A stretch of DNA of 64,000 nt from Paludibacter sp. GTDB lineage: Bacteria; Bacteroidota; Bacteroidia; Bacteroidales; Paludibacteraceae. Positions 28,529 to 38,620 of the stretch are shown piece by piece. The stretch is from NCBI GenBank assembly GCA_010365115.1, contig JAAFGX010000010.1, positions 1 to 64,000 of the forward strand, in the 5' to 3' direction. The position numbers and the translations under genes were made by a program. Under the pieces are notes generated by a model. That model saw only the letters and a list, made by a program, of their open reading frames with translations, was not told where the DNA came from and ran no database searches. The number at the start of each line of letters is the position of its first letter. Position 1 is the first letter of the stretch.

Positions 28529-29167
28529 TTATTTAAAAGTGTAAGCTGCTTTGATCCTAAAATATGAATTTAACTGAATTTCAGGTAAATGAAATAATGA
28601 AATTCCTAATCCAGCAGAAGTTTCCATAAAAAAGTGGTTCGAAAATGCAAATCGATAACCGATAATAGGTGATAGGAATAAATTCAATTTTAATTTTGTG
28701 GAATCGGCAAAAAGCGTATTGGTGTTTAATTCCAATGGTAATCCTAAAAAGCAACCGGTATTCAGTTTCACATTTCTTCCTTTTTCGTAGCGGTTTTTAA
28801 ACGTAAAGTACCAGCGTGGTTCAGCAAAAGCCGTCAAACCCATACCAAATCCATATTCGTGGATGGGTCTTGAAAAACTGTTCGAATTTGAATATCCTGA
28901 ATATAGAATAGATTTGATATATTTTCCGAGATAAATGTTCCCACCCAAAATCAGACTGGTTGAGTTTGTCATTCGTTTCTCGTTGAAATATCCAACATCA
29001 AATGAAACGCCAAAGCCACTATGGAACGCAGCAGGTCCAATAAATATGCCTTGCATACTTGAAATAGAAACTGAATCTTTATCGATAGTGGTAAAAAACA
29101 CTTCTTTTTGAGCACTTAAGGAGAAGAAAGAGAGAAGCAATAGGGAACTAATCAGCATCTTTTTCAT
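28529..29167 (-). CDS. Hypothetical outer-membrane beta-barrel protein (paralog B)
   Basis: Signal peptide then AQKEVFFTTIDKDSVSISSMQGIFIG; ends FRIKAAYTFK. Confidence 0.55.
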   Translation of the reverse strand: MKKMLISSLLLLSFFSLSAQKEVFFTTIDKDSVSISSMQGIFIGPAAFHSGFGVSFDVGYFNEKRMTNSTSLILGGNIYLGKYIKSILYSGYSNSNSFSRPIHEYGFGMGLTAFAEPRWYFTFKNRYEKGRNVKLNTGCFLGLPLELNTNTLFADSTKLKLNLFLSPIIGYRFAFSNHFFMETSAGLGISLFHLPEIQLNSYFRIKAAYTFK

Positions 29168-29537
29168 AAACATATCGGGTTATATTTAATATTGTGAACA
29201 AAATTAGCGGTTATTTTTAAAACTACATTCATTGTTAATTAACTTTATATTTAATAATTAACTTTTTTGAAATTTATTTATTAATTAAAAATTAGCTAGC
29301 TGCTTAACACGTTTTTTAAGAAAATTAAAATTAAAACGGAGATTTTGTTAACTTATTGTCTGGACATTTTATTAAATTATAGTTTATAATTCTTTCCAAT
29401 TAGTTGAATCAAAAAAAAATTACTTATTAAAATTCGTATAATTAGCTCGGCTGACCGTTGGTTCGTCTTTTGTTTTATGAGAGATGGAATTTTAACGATC
29501 AATTTTTTTATCATTTTATTCTCCTGTATTTTTATCG

Positions 29538-29545
29538 TATCTTTG
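29538..29545 (+). promoter_or_regulatory. -7 box TATCTTTG upstream of ychF
   Basis: CGTATCTTTGCACC matches TAnnTTTG; -33 element is weak. Confidence 0.5.
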
Positions 29546-29622
29546 CACCCGCAAAAGTTGACTGTTTCCATAATCAACTTTTTGAACTTTCAAACTTTAC
29601 AAACTTTCAAACTAACTAAAAT

Positions 29623-30723
29623 ATGGCTCTTCAATGTGGTATCGTTGGTTTACCCAATGTTGGTAAATCTACTTTATTCAACTGTCTTTCAAATGCTAAA
29701 GCCCAGGCTGCTAACTTCCCTTTTTGTACAATAGAACCAAATGTTGGTGTTATTACCGTTCCCGACGAACGCCTCAATAAATTATCGGAACTAGTTCACC
29801 CACAACGTATTGTGCCTACAACTGTAGAAATTGTGGATATTGCCGGATTGGTAAAAGGGGCAAGCAAAGGCGAAGGTTTGGGAAATAAATTTTTGGCGAA
29901 CATACGTGAAACAGATGCTATTTTGCACGTGTTGCGTTGTTTTGATAACGAAAATATTGTTCACGTTGATGGCAGCATTAATCCGGTTCGCGATAAAGAA
30001 ATTATTGATACCGAATTGCAATTGAAAGATCTTGAAACGGTTGAAAGTCGCATTAGCAAAGTGCAAAAACAAGCGCAAACCGGTGGTGACAAGCAAGCCA
30101 AAGCCACCTACGATATTTACATGCAATACAAAGAGGCTTTGATGCAAGGAAAATCGGCACGTACTGTAAAACTGGATCCGTTGGACAAAAAGCTAGTAAA
30201 AGATTTATATTTACTAACCGACAAGCCGGTGATGTATGTTTGCAATGTGGATGAAGCCTCGGCTATAAACGGAAATGCCTACGTGGAAGCTTTGCGCGAA
30301 TCGGTAAAAGAAGAAAATGCGGAAATTCTGATTGTGGCAGCAGCTACTGAAGCCGATATTGCGGAATTGGAAACCTATGACGAACGCCAAATGTTTCTGG
30401 AAGAAGTGGGTCTTAAAGAATCAGGTGTGGCGCGTTTAATTCGTGCGGCTTATCACTTGTTAGATTTGCAAACTTATTTCACGGCAGGAGTTCAGGAAGT
30501 ACGTGCATGGACTTTTGAACGTGGTTGGAAAGCACCGCAATGTGCCGGTGTGATTCATACCGATTTCGAAAAAGGATTTATCCGTGCTGAGGTTATTAAA
30601 TATGCTGATTTTACTACACTGGGTTCGGAAGCAGCGTGTAAAGAAGCCGGAAAAATGAACGTTGAAGGCAAGGAATATGTGGTTACCGATGGTGATATTA
30701 TGCACTTTAGGTTTAACGTGTAA
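29623..30723 (+). CDS. ychF: Redox-regulated ATPase / OBG-family GTPase YchF
   Basis: [70 protein letters not shown]. Confidence 0.97.
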   Translation: MALQCGIVGLPNVGKSTLFNCLSNAKAQAANFPFCTIEPNVGVITVPDERLNKLSELVHPQRIVPTTVEIVDIAGLVKGASKGEGLGNKFLANIRETDAILHVLRCFDNENIVHVDGSINPVRDKEIIDTELQLKDLETVESRISKVQKQAQTGGDKQAKATYDIYMQYKEALMQGKSARTVKLDPLDKKLVKDLYLLTDKPVMYVCNVDEASAINGNAYVEALRESVKEENAEILIVAAATEADIAELETYDERQMFLEEVGLKESGVARLIRAAYHLLDLQTYFTAGVQEVRAWTFERGWKAPQCAGVIHTDFEKGFIRAEVIKYADFTTLGSEAACKEAGKMNVEGKEYVVTDGDIMHFRFNV

Positions 30724-30872
30724 AAGTAATTCATAATTGTTAATGCATAATTAATAATTAAATAAAAGACTATAAACCAAGCATATACTGACTTGAAAAT
30801 AGGATTTTATCTTCATCCAACTACTTCTAAATAAAAATCTTAAGGAACTTAACTTGATATAAAAACTAATAC

Positions 30873-30915
30873 TTGACACAAATTTGATTTAATAATCAAT
30901 TTTGTGTCATTTTTG
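30873..30915. terminator. Intrinsic terminator between convergent genes
   Basis: TTGACACAAATTTGATTTAATAATCAATTTTGTGTCATTTTTG. Confidence 0.6.
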
Positions 30916-30978
30916 TTTCCATTTCATTGAAAACCTTTTGTTGCAATTGGATATCAATACGGTTGGAATGTTTTGAAA

Positions 30979-32883
30979 TTATGAAATTGCGTCGATATTT
31001 TCACTATTCAATATTCCCTTTGCTCCTGTTACATAAAGTCCTTCAATGCGAGCTGCATAGCGTTCTTCCACTTTAGAACGCATAATTTTCATGGTACTGT
31101 TTACCAATCCGTTTTGTTCGGTAAACGGTTCGCCAATAACTGCACTGGCGGCCGGCAACCAGCGTTCTGGGAACATTCCTTCGTATTTTCCACCTTTTTT
31201 ATATTCATTTATTTCACGCTGTAGCTTATTTAATGCCAACTCTTTAGCTTCTCTGGTGTTCCAATCAAGGTGCGGTTTTTTCCGACTGACATACCGTTTC
31301 AATGCCTCTTTATTTGGGACAATCAAAGCTGAAGTGTATGGATTTTGGTTGTTGTACAGAAGAACTTGGTCGATAAAATATGAACTATCAGAAAGCGCTT
31401 CCTCAATACCCTCCGGACTGTACTTTTCGCCGTCGCTGGAAATCAAAAGACTTTTAAAACGACCCACCACGTACAAATAACCATCGTTATCCATATAACC
31501 CATATCGCCAGTATGTAACCAATTTTCTTTAATGGTTTCAGAAGTAGCTTTTTCGTTTTTAAAATAACCAGCCATCACATTCTCACCTTTAATCACAATT
31601 TCTCCTTTTACGAAGTTTGGCAATGTATTACCTTGTGAATCACATATTTTTAATTCCATTGGTTTTACCAGATAGCCCGACGATCCCAATTTGTGATTTG
31701 CCATGCCGTTAGACGAAATAATCGGTGTAGCTTCCGACAATCCGTAACCTTGGAACATAGGAATGCCGATACCATAGAAAAAGCGTTGCAAATCAATATC
31801 CAGCAGTGCACCGCCACCAATAAAAAATTCAAGTTGACCGCCAAAACTTTCCCTTATTTTCGAAAATAGAATTTTGTCGAAAAAGTCAAGTTCCGGTTTC
31901 AGAATTTTTCTCCAACCTTTACCTTTGTTCCAGCCTTCGGCATTGTATAAATAAGCAACCTTTAAAGCATGATTAAACATCATTTTTGTCATTTTCCCTT
32001 TTGATCGAATGCCGTTTTCTATATTTTTCTTGAAACTTTTTGCAAGAGCAGGTACACTTAGCAACAAATTTGGTTTCAATTCATTTATATTGATTGGAAT
32101 ATTTTTCAAAGTTTCCATCCCCGATTTTCCACTTTGTACTGTTCCTACGCTTGCTCCAGAAGCCATAAAGCTGTAAAATCCAGCAACATGTGCAAAGCAA
32201 TGGTCTAATGGCAAAATAATGAGTGTGCGGTAAGTAGGTGGAATGGTCATTAATGTCAATGCTTGCTCCACATTAGCAGTATAATTGCGATGTGTAAGCA
32301 TTATTCCTTTCGGGTCGGCAGTAGTTCCGGAAGTATAACTTATGTTGGCCAAATTGTCGGGCAATATAGCTTTTGCTCTTTTTTCAACTGCATCCGGATT
32401 CATTTTTAAAAACTCTTCTCCTTTTTTTTGCAATTCAGCTAAACCTATTTCATTTTTCTCGTAGGAGGGTTGTTCGTCAAAAATCACAATCATTTTAATT
32501 TGAGGCAATGCATCAGCTATAGCTCTGATTTTCTTTAACTGAGCACCCGAAACCAAAATATATTCTGCCTCGGAATGTCTCAAACGAAAAATTAAATCGT
32601 TACTTTCTTCAAGCTTTATCGACAGTGGAACATTCACAGCTCCAGTATGCAAAACGCCCAATTCTCCAATAATCCATGCATTCCTGCCTTCGGAAAGCAA
32701 AGCCACTTTATCACCCACCTTTACTCCCATTTCAATTAGCCCTGCAGCCAGAATGTGTGCTTGTTGTTTTGTTTCCTGATAAGTAGTAGGCTTAAATTCA
32801 GTGGTGGTTTTTTCCCACAGAAAAGGATTGTTAGCATATTTAGCAACACTATCGTTTAATAAATCAATGATGGTAGGTTTCAT
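30979..32883 (-). CDS. AMP-dependent synthetase / long-chain acyl-CoA ligase
   Basis: ISYTSGTTADPKGIMLTHRNY, GYGLSEATPIISSNG, LHTGDMGYMDNDGYLYVVGRFKSLLISSDGEKYSPEGIEE. Confidence 0.88.
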   Translation of the reverse strand: MKPTIIDLLNDSVAKYANNPFLWEKTTTEFKPTTYQETKQQAHILAAGLIEMGVKVGDKVALLSEGRNAWIIGELGVLHTGAVNVPLSIKLEESNDLIFRLRHSEAEYILVSGAQLKKIRAIADALPQIKMIVIFDEQPSYEKNEIGLAELQKKGEEFLKMNPDAVEKRAKAILPDNLANISYTSGTTADPKGIMLTHRNYTANVEQALTLMTIPPTYRTLIILPLDHCFAHVAGFYSFMASGASVGTVQSGKSGMETLKNIPININELKPNLLLSVPALAKSFKKNIENGIRSKGKMTKMMFNHALKVAYLYNAEGWNKGKGWRKILKPELDFFDKILFSKIRESFGGQLEFFIGGGALLDIDLQRFFYGIGIPMFQGYGLSEATPIISSNGMANHKLGSSGYLVKPMELKICDSQGNTLPNFVKGEIVIKGENVMAGYFKNEKATSETIKENWLHTGDMGYMDNDGYLYVVGRFKSLLISSDGEKYSPEGIEEALSDSSYFIDQVLLYNNQNPYTSALIVPNKEALKRYVSRKKPHLDWNTREAKELALNKLQREINEYKKGGKYEGMFPERWLPAASAVIGEPFTEQNGLVNSTMKIMRSKVEERYAARIEGLYVTGAKGILNSENIDAIS

Positions 32884-32987
32884 AAATCAAATTATTTGAT
32901 AAAGATTTTTTTTCAACTTTCGTTCGCAAAGATAAACCGTTTTTATTAAAAAAATTCGTTTAGCAAATTGAATCGTTTCAAAAACGA

Positions 32988-33014
32988 ATAAAGCCTGCTT
33001 TTAGCAGGCTTTAT
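32988..33014 (-). terminator. Intrinsic terminator of the OmpA-family gene
   Basis: Minus strand ATAAAGCCTGCTAAAAGCAGGCTTTATTCGTTTTT. Confidence 0.7.
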
Positions 33015-33031
33015 ATTGGTTTGTAATTTTT

Positions 33032-34402
33032 TTAAAGTCTTCCAAAGAAAAAATCACATCTTCGGTTTGGACGATATTTCGACTGGGGTTCAATAATTTT
33101 TCCTTTGCCATTAGAAATAATATGATCAAAAGGAATCCCCCAAATTTTCACCAACTCGGCTTTCACTCTGTCGGAGCGGCGCTGGCTGAGTAAGTTATTG
33201 TAAGGATTGTTTCCCAAATAATCGCAATAACCTCTTACTTCGACATAGAGAGTAGAATCTGCTTTCATTTTAGCTGCAATTTTCTGAATTGTAATTAAAG
33301 CATCATTATCCAGATCAATCTGATCAAAATCAAAATATACAGCAGGAATATCATCCGGTAAATTGACAATCGACTTACTTGATAAATTTGGAGTTGCAAT
33401 CATTAGTGGTTTTCCCCAAAAATCAACCGCTGTATTAGGTGGTGTGTCCGCTGATTTATCTCTAACATCCGGCACTCCATCAGCATCTTCATCAGGACCA
33501 TCATTGGATAATATATTTTCAAGCTTAGCAATTCTGGGTAAAATACTGTCCACTTTATTGTTTAAAGTATCTACTCTGTTTTTGAGTTCATCCACCTTTT
33601 TGTCCAGTTTTTGAGCTAAAAGCAATGCTTCATCAGGTTCAAACTCGTCCCAAGTTATATTCCGGAGATGAAGTTTGTTTTTTGAATTAAATTTATAACG
33701 CAAAAACAATGTTCCGGCAGCAACATAATCGTTGGAGATTCCATCTGTGTTGAGTTCTGTAGCACCTTCCAGGTTATCTTTTGTATATGCCCTGTAATGA
33801 ACTTTTGCTCCTAAAGCAAATGGTTTTGAAAAATTATATTCCAATGAAAATGTTACAGGTATTGAAACCGCTAAACCATATTTCATTGGTTGCCCATTTT
33901 CATATAAATGGATGGAACGGGTCATTCCATTGTATTTTGAATCAATATATGTAGCCGTTCCGGGAATTGGAGTTCCATCAAGATTTCTAATATCAAAAGT
34001 ATAATATGCATAACCAATTCCTATTGAGCCATTAACATAAAATTTTGTTTTTGTTTGAGGGAAAATCCAACGGGTAAAATTAATAGTAGCATTAAAATCT
34101 GAAGTAATCAAATCCGTATTGATTTTCATTGCCGTGGGACTATTATTTTTAGCCCTTAACGGAAAATAATAGCCATCAAGTGCCAAACCCCATACTGGAG
34201 TCAAAGCATACTCAATGGTGCCTCCATAAGTAATATCAGTAAATGTAGTAGGGATGTAATTTATTATATTCTGATTGATATCGGCACCAAAATAATTGTA
34301 TCCATATTCAGCGGTGATTGACCATCTCGAAAAACCATTTGTTTCCGAAAATGTATTTAATATTACTGATATGAGAAAAAGCAGAAGTAAAAATCTTTTC
34401 AT
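33032..34402 (-). CDS. OmpA-family outer membrane protein (beta-barrel + C-terminal peptidoglycan-binding domain)
   Basis: PAVYFDFDQIDLDNDALITIQKIAAKMK ... VEVRGYCDYLGNNPYNNLLSQRRSDRVKAELVK; DEDADGVPDVRDKSADTP linker. Confidence 0.88.
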   Translation of the reverse strand: MKRFLLLLFLISVILNTFSETNGFSRWSITAEYGYNYFGADINQNIINYIPTTFTDITYGGTIEYALTPVWGLALDGYYFPLRAKNNSPTAMKINTDLITSDFNATINFTRWIFPQTKTKFYVNGSIGIGYAYYTFDIRNLDGTPIPGTATYIDSKYNGMTRSIHLYENGQPMKYGLAVSIPVTFSLEYNFSKPFALGAKVHYRAYTKDNLEGATELNTDGISNDYVAAGTLFLRYKFNSKNKLHLRNITWDEFEPDEALLLAQKLDKKVDELKNRVDTLNNKVDSILPRIAKLENILSNDGPDEDADGVPDVRDKSADTPPNTAVDFWGKPLMIATPNLSSKSIVNLPDDIPAVYFDFDQIDLDNDALITIQKIAAKMKADSTLYVEVRGYCDYLGNNPYNNLLSQRRSDRVKAELVKIWGIPFDHIISNGKGKIIEPQSKYRPNRRCDFFFGRL

Positions 34403-34726
34403 TAGGCCGGAAAGATTAAAACTCAGATAATATTAGTCAGTTAACACCACTGAATTTTTAATATATAGATCAAAATTAAGAGAAAAAATAAAAGAATTGA
34501 ACAAAATATTTTTTATATCATACAATTAAATCCATAATATTTTTTAATTAGTTGATAAATAAAAGATTAAAAAATATTTGATGTGTTTTTATTTTTAAAA
34601 ATTATGAGAATATTTTCAAAAAAAATATTCTATAACAATTAATCCATACAAAATTAAACAAAAAAAATCAAATGACATTGTTTTTTAAGCCATTTGATTG
34701 TTTTTTTTGGGAAAAGTTATCAACAA

Positions 34727-35833
34727 TTACTTTATCATTTCTACTTTTCGGGTTGGATCTTTTGTTTTATTTCTTATTTCAACCTGTTCAACAACGTTTT
34801 GGGCTAATTCCTGAAAAGCCAGGGTTAATATGCTGTCCTGATTTGCTGCAATTGGACGACCTGCATCGCCGCCTTCGCGAATACTTTGAACCAATGGAAT
34901 TTGTCCCAATAGTGGTACATTCAGTTCTTCGGCCAACTGTTTTCCGCCGTCTTTTCCAAATATATAATACTTGTTTTCAGGTAATTCAGCAGGGGTAAAC
35001 CACGACATATTTTCTACTAATCCTAAAACAGGAACATTTACTTTTTCGCCGGTAAACATATTTACTCCTTTTCGGGCATCGGCCAAAGCCACATCTTGCG
35101 GAGTAGTCACCACAACAACACCGGTAATGCCCAAAGTTTGTACCAATGTGAGGTGAATATCTCCTGTGCCGGGTGGTAAATCCATGATAAAAAAGTCGAG
35201 TTCTCCCCATTCTGCATCGGTAATGAGTTGTTTTAATGCATTGCTCGAAACTGCTCCACGCCAAACTAATGCTTGATTGGGATCAACAAAAAAACCAATG
35301 GAAAGTAATTTTACCCCGTATTTTTCGATGGGAATAATGGTATGCCGACCATCCTTATCAATTACTTCGGGATGAGCATCTTCCACTCCAAACATTTTAG
35401 GGATGGATGGTCCATGAATATCGGCATCGAGTAATCCGACTTTGTAACCCAACGAAGCCAATGATATAGCCAAATTGGATGAAATGGTAGATTTGCCAAC
35501 ACCACCTTTTCCGGAAGATACTGCAATGATATTTTTTACACTTTCTAAAATGGGTGGAGCTTTGGGCTTAGGTGCTTCTTGCGACAGGATTTCAATATTT
35601 CCCTTAATTTCAATATGTTCGCCAACGTAAGTGATAATGGCTTGTTCGGCAGCTTTTACCACCGATTTTGAAAATGGATCGTTCAGTTTATCAAATAAAA
35701 TAGAGAACGTAATTTTATTGCCATTAATTTTAATATTGTCTTGAACCATGCCAGTTGAAACAATATCTTTTCCGGTGCCTGGATAACGGACATGCACCAA
35801 AGCATCTAGAATATTTTGTGATGTTATTTTCAT
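34727..35833 (-). CDS. mrp: Mrp/NBP35-family Fe-S carrier ATPase
   Basis: AVSSGKGGVGKSTISSNLAISLA, LLDADIHGPSIPKMFG, DFFIMDLPPGTGDIHLTL. Confidence 0.92.
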   Translation of the reverse strand: MKITSQNILDALVHVRYPGTGKDIVSTGMVQDNIKINGNKITFSILFDKLNDPFSKSVVKAAEQAIITYVGEHIEIKGNIEILSQEAPKPKAPPILESVKNIIAVSSGKGGVGKSTISSNLAISLASLGYKVGLLDADIHGPSIPKMFGVEDAHPEVIDKDGRHTIIPIEKYGVKLLSIGFFVDPNQALVWRGAVSSNALKQLITDAEWGELDFFIMDLPPGTGDIHLTLVQTLGITGVVVVTTPQDVALADARKGVNMFTGEKVNVPVLGLVENMSWFTPAELPENKYYIFGKDGGKQLAEELNVPLLGQIPLVQSIREGGDAGRPIAANQDSILTLAFQELAQNVVEQVEIRNKTKDPTRKVEMIK

Positions 35834-35862
35834 TTGAGTTGAAAAATTTTTTAGTGTGTAGA

Positions 35863-35913
35863 GTTTATACAGTTTTAAAGTTTATACAGTTTTAAAGTTT
35901 ATAAAGTTTTAAA
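35863..35913 (+). repeat. Tandem repeat, 3 x 17 bp
   Basis: GTTTATACAGTTTTAAA x2 then GTTTATAAAGTTTTAAA. Confidence 0.97.
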
Positions 35914-35924
35914 TTTAGGACGTT

Positions 35925-36677
35925 TTACTGCTTGACAGTAATAGTATTACGCCCGAAACTTCGGTACGAATCATGTTCAATTTCAATATCTGGTTCAATA
36001 AATTGCTCTTTGTTTTTCAATAAAAACTGAATGTATTTAATACTCAAACCTCGACCGAGCCACTGTTGTTCGTAATAGGTTTTAATATTCAGAATGGAAT
36101 CCTGCAAATCGGATTCGTACAAGTTATCGGTTGAGAAAACAACAGGAAGTTGATTAATGTTCACCATGGCACAGGTATATGTAAACATAAAATTGCTGTC
36201 GGTTTTCAAATGTATTTTGCCGTTGGATTTCAAAAACTGTTGGTATGATTTCATGAAATTAGTAGCAGTCAGTCGCTTGGTCACTTTCTTCATTTGCGGA
36301 TCGGGGAACGTCAACCATATTTCACTCACCTCGTTTTCTGCAAAAAAATGATGAATCATTTCAATGTCGGTACGCAGAAAAGCCACATTGGTCATGCCTT
36401 TTTCAAACGAGTCTTTTGCTCCTGTCCACAAACGAGCCCCTTTAATATCGACACCAATAAAGTTTTTTTCGGGATAAAGATGTCCTAATCCAACGGTATA
36501 TTCGCCTTTTCCGCAACCTAATTCCAACACAATGGGATGATCATTTTTAAAAAACAATTCATTCCATTTTCCTTTCATTTCGAACGATTTTCCTTCACGT
36601 AATGAATGTGATGAAACCTGAAACACATGCGAAAACTCCTCCATATCGGCAAATTTTGCCAATTTATTTTTACCCAC
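35925..36677 (-). CDS. trmB: tRNA (guanine-N7-)-methyltransferase
   Basis: [53 protein letters not shown]. Confidence 0.92.
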   Translation of the reverse strand: MGKNKLAKFADMEEFSHVFQVSSHSLREGKSFEMKGKWNELFFKNDHPIVLELGCGKGEYTVGLGHLYPEKNFIGVDIKGARLWTGAKDSFEKGMTNVAFLRTDIEMIHHFFAENEVSEIWLTFPDPQMKKVTKRLTATNFMKSYQQFLKSNGKIHLKTDSNFMFTYTCAMVNINQLPVVFSTDNLYESDLQDSILNIKTYYEQQWLGRGLSIKYIQFLLKNKEQFIEPDIEIEHDSYRSFGRNTITVKQ

Positions 36678-36704
36678 CTTCTTTTCGATTTACAATTTAT
36701 TTTA

Positions 36705-36760
36705 GACTAGAGAATCAAAAATCAAGAACTAAGAATCAAGAGATTAGATTTCAGACTAAT
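36705..36760 (-). repeat. Eight degenerate 7-bp words
   Basis: Plus strand: GACTAGA GAATCAA AAATCAA GAACTAA GAATCAA GAGATTA GATTTCA GACTAAT. Confidence 0.8.
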
Positions 36761-36876
36761 TAATTTAACTCACATCAAACTTCTAAGAAACAAACTACGA
36801 ATTTCACGAATTTGCGATTATAAAAATTATTTGTTTCTTTAATTTTCAGACTAGTTTGCCGGTCTTACATGATTTA

Positions 36877-36918
36877 AACTATCTACTATAAACTACCTAC
36901 TAAATACTACCTACTACT
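36877..36918 (-). repeat. Six 7-bp words overlapping the gldH 3' end
   Basis: Plus strand: AACTATC TACTATA AACTACC TACTAAA TACTACC TACTACT. Confidence 0.9.
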
Positions 36919-37392
36919 ACCCACTTTCTCCACCCGCATTCCAATATCATTAATCCCCATCAACACTGTATCGCGCATGCCGTGTCCAATTTTATATTGA
37001 TATTTTCCCTTTGTTGGAAACTTTACATTTTGTTGGTATAAAACAGGCATTTCGAGTACAGAACCAATTCCGGAACCAAGCCATTTTCCACGTTGATCAG
37101 CCAGATAAAGTTCAATCGAATCATTTAAAATAACGCTGTCGGGTGACATTTTTTGTAGAAATAACCACAAATTCTGATAAGGGTATTCTCCTCTGTTCCT
37201 AACATTTACGTATACATTATACGTAGAATTTTCATCCGATATTGGAATGTCGAAAACGCACAAACTGTCCTTATTCCAACCTTCTGGAGCAATGGTATTG
37301 TATTGAAAAAAAGCATCATTACTGGTACAGGCAATCAACAATAATGAACTCAGGATTACTCCGTTTTTAAATTTATTCTTTAGGTTCTTCAC
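36907..37392 (-). CDS. gldH: Gliding motility lipoprotein GldH-like
   Basis: Lipobox LLIACTSND; VYVNVRNRGEYPYQNLWLFLQKMSPD ... GIGSVLEMPVLYQQNVKFPTKGKYQYKIGHGMRDTVLMGINDIGMRVEK; next to the PSP1 gene. Confidence 0.8.
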   Translation of the reverse strand: MKNLKNKFKNGVILSSLLLIACTSNDAFFQYNTIAPEGWNKDSLCVFDIPISDENSTYNVYVNVRNRGEYPYQNLWLFLQKMSPDSVILNDSIELYLADQRGKWLGSGIGSVLEMPVLYQQNVKFPTKGKYQYKIGHGMRDTVLMGINDIGMRVEKVGSSR

Positions 37393-38614
37393 CAGTGTTA
37401 TTTTTCTTTATTGGTTTTTGAAATCTCAATTTATTTCCTTTATTTTCGTTCTGTTCGGGTCGGGCAAGTTGAGGACGATTGTTTGTATTATTAGAATTGT
37501 TAGAATTATTCGGACGTTTATTCTTGTTATTCGAACGTTTTTTTGTCGTATCGAAACGTGTCAAACTATCTTGTCCTACTCCGTTTTCGTAGTCAATTAC
37601 TACCGGTTTCACTTCATCTTCCGAATGATCATCAAGCAAATCAGGTTTTTGTCCTTTTCGGTTCAAAGCAATTACTTCTTTAGCTCGTTTTGCTGACACA
37701 GTTACTACATTTGCTCCAAAATTTTGAGAGGTAGAATAGGATATCAACCCTTTGAATACATCTGTTTTAAAATGATAATAGGTGTTGTCAAGCGTTTCCA
37801 ATTGAATTTCTTTCGACGGAAAATCCTTAATAGCATCCATGTATGAATCCAGTTCGTAATTCATGCAACATTTCAATTTTGCACACTGTCCCGCCAATTT
37901 CTGCGGATTGAGCGAAATATCCTGATAACGAGCTGCGCTGGTCGATACAGAGTTGAAATTTGTCATCCAACCCGAGCAACACAATTCACGCCCGCAAGGA
38001 CCAATGCCACCAATACGACCAGCTTCCTGACGAGCTCCAATTTGCTTCATCTCTATGCGAACACGGAATGTTTCGGCAAATACTTTTATCAACTGACGGA
38101 AGTCAACACGCTCATCAGCAATGTAGTAGAAAATGGCTTTATTTCCATCACCCTGAAATTCCACATCGCCAATCTTCATGTTCAATTTCAGATTCTCAGC
38201 AATCTGGCGTGATTTTATCATCGTTTCCTGCTCTTTGGCTTTGGCTTCCTGGTATTTTTCCAAATCGGTTTCTTTTGCTTTTCTGTAAACCCTGCGAACT
38301 TCAATTTTATCGGGATGCACATTGTTTTTACGCATTTGCAATAAAACCAGTTTCCCCACCAGCGTTACTTCACCAATATCATGTCCGGGAGAAGATTCCA
38401 CGGCCACCATATCGCCCTTTTCGAGGGGAATCTTGGTGTTGTTCAAAAAATATCCTTTTCGGGTATTTTTAAATTGTATTTCCACAAAGTCAGTTTCTTT
38501 CTGAGTTTCGGGCAGGTCGCACAACCAGTCGAAAGTAGCGAGCTTTTGGTTTGAATTGCGATTGCAACCTTTTTTATTCATGCGGCAACCGCCTGTATTG
38601 AGTGTATAATCCAT
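37373..38614 (-). CDS. PSP1-domain (RicT/YaaT-like) protein
   Basis: VDFRQLIKVFAETFRVRIEMKQIGARQEAGRIGGIGPCGRELCCSGWMTNF ... KLAGQCAKLKCCMNYELD; Asn-rich C-terminal tail. Confidence 0.9.
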   Translation of the reverse strand: MDYTLNTGGCRMNKKGCNRNSNQKLATFDWLCDLPETQKETDFVEIQFKNTRKGYFLNNTKIPLEKGDMVAVESSPGHDIGEVTLVGKLVLLQMRKNNVHPDKIEVRRVYRKAKETDLEKYQEAKAKEQETMIKSRQIAENLKLNMKIGDVEFQGDGNKAIFYYIADERVDFRQLIKVFAETFRVRIEMKQIGARQEAGRIGGIGPCGRELCCSGWMTNFNSVSTSAARYQDISLNPQKLAGQCAKLKCCMNYELDSYMDAIKDFPSKEIQLETLDNTYYHFKTDVFKGLISYSTSQNFGANVVTVSAKRAKEVIALNRKGQKPDLLDDHSEDEVKPVVIDYENGVGQDSLTRFDTTKKRSNNKNKRPNNSNNSNNTNNRPQLARPEQNENKGNKLRFQKPIKKNNTGEEPKE

Positions 38615-38620
38615 TCTTTT

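Noticed and set aside
24554-29167. Polysaccharide utilisation locus (SusC/SusD)
   Set aside because: No SusD-like protein, glycoside hydrolase or hybrid two-component regulator nearby; the receptor pairs with a DUF4249-like lipoprotein instead.
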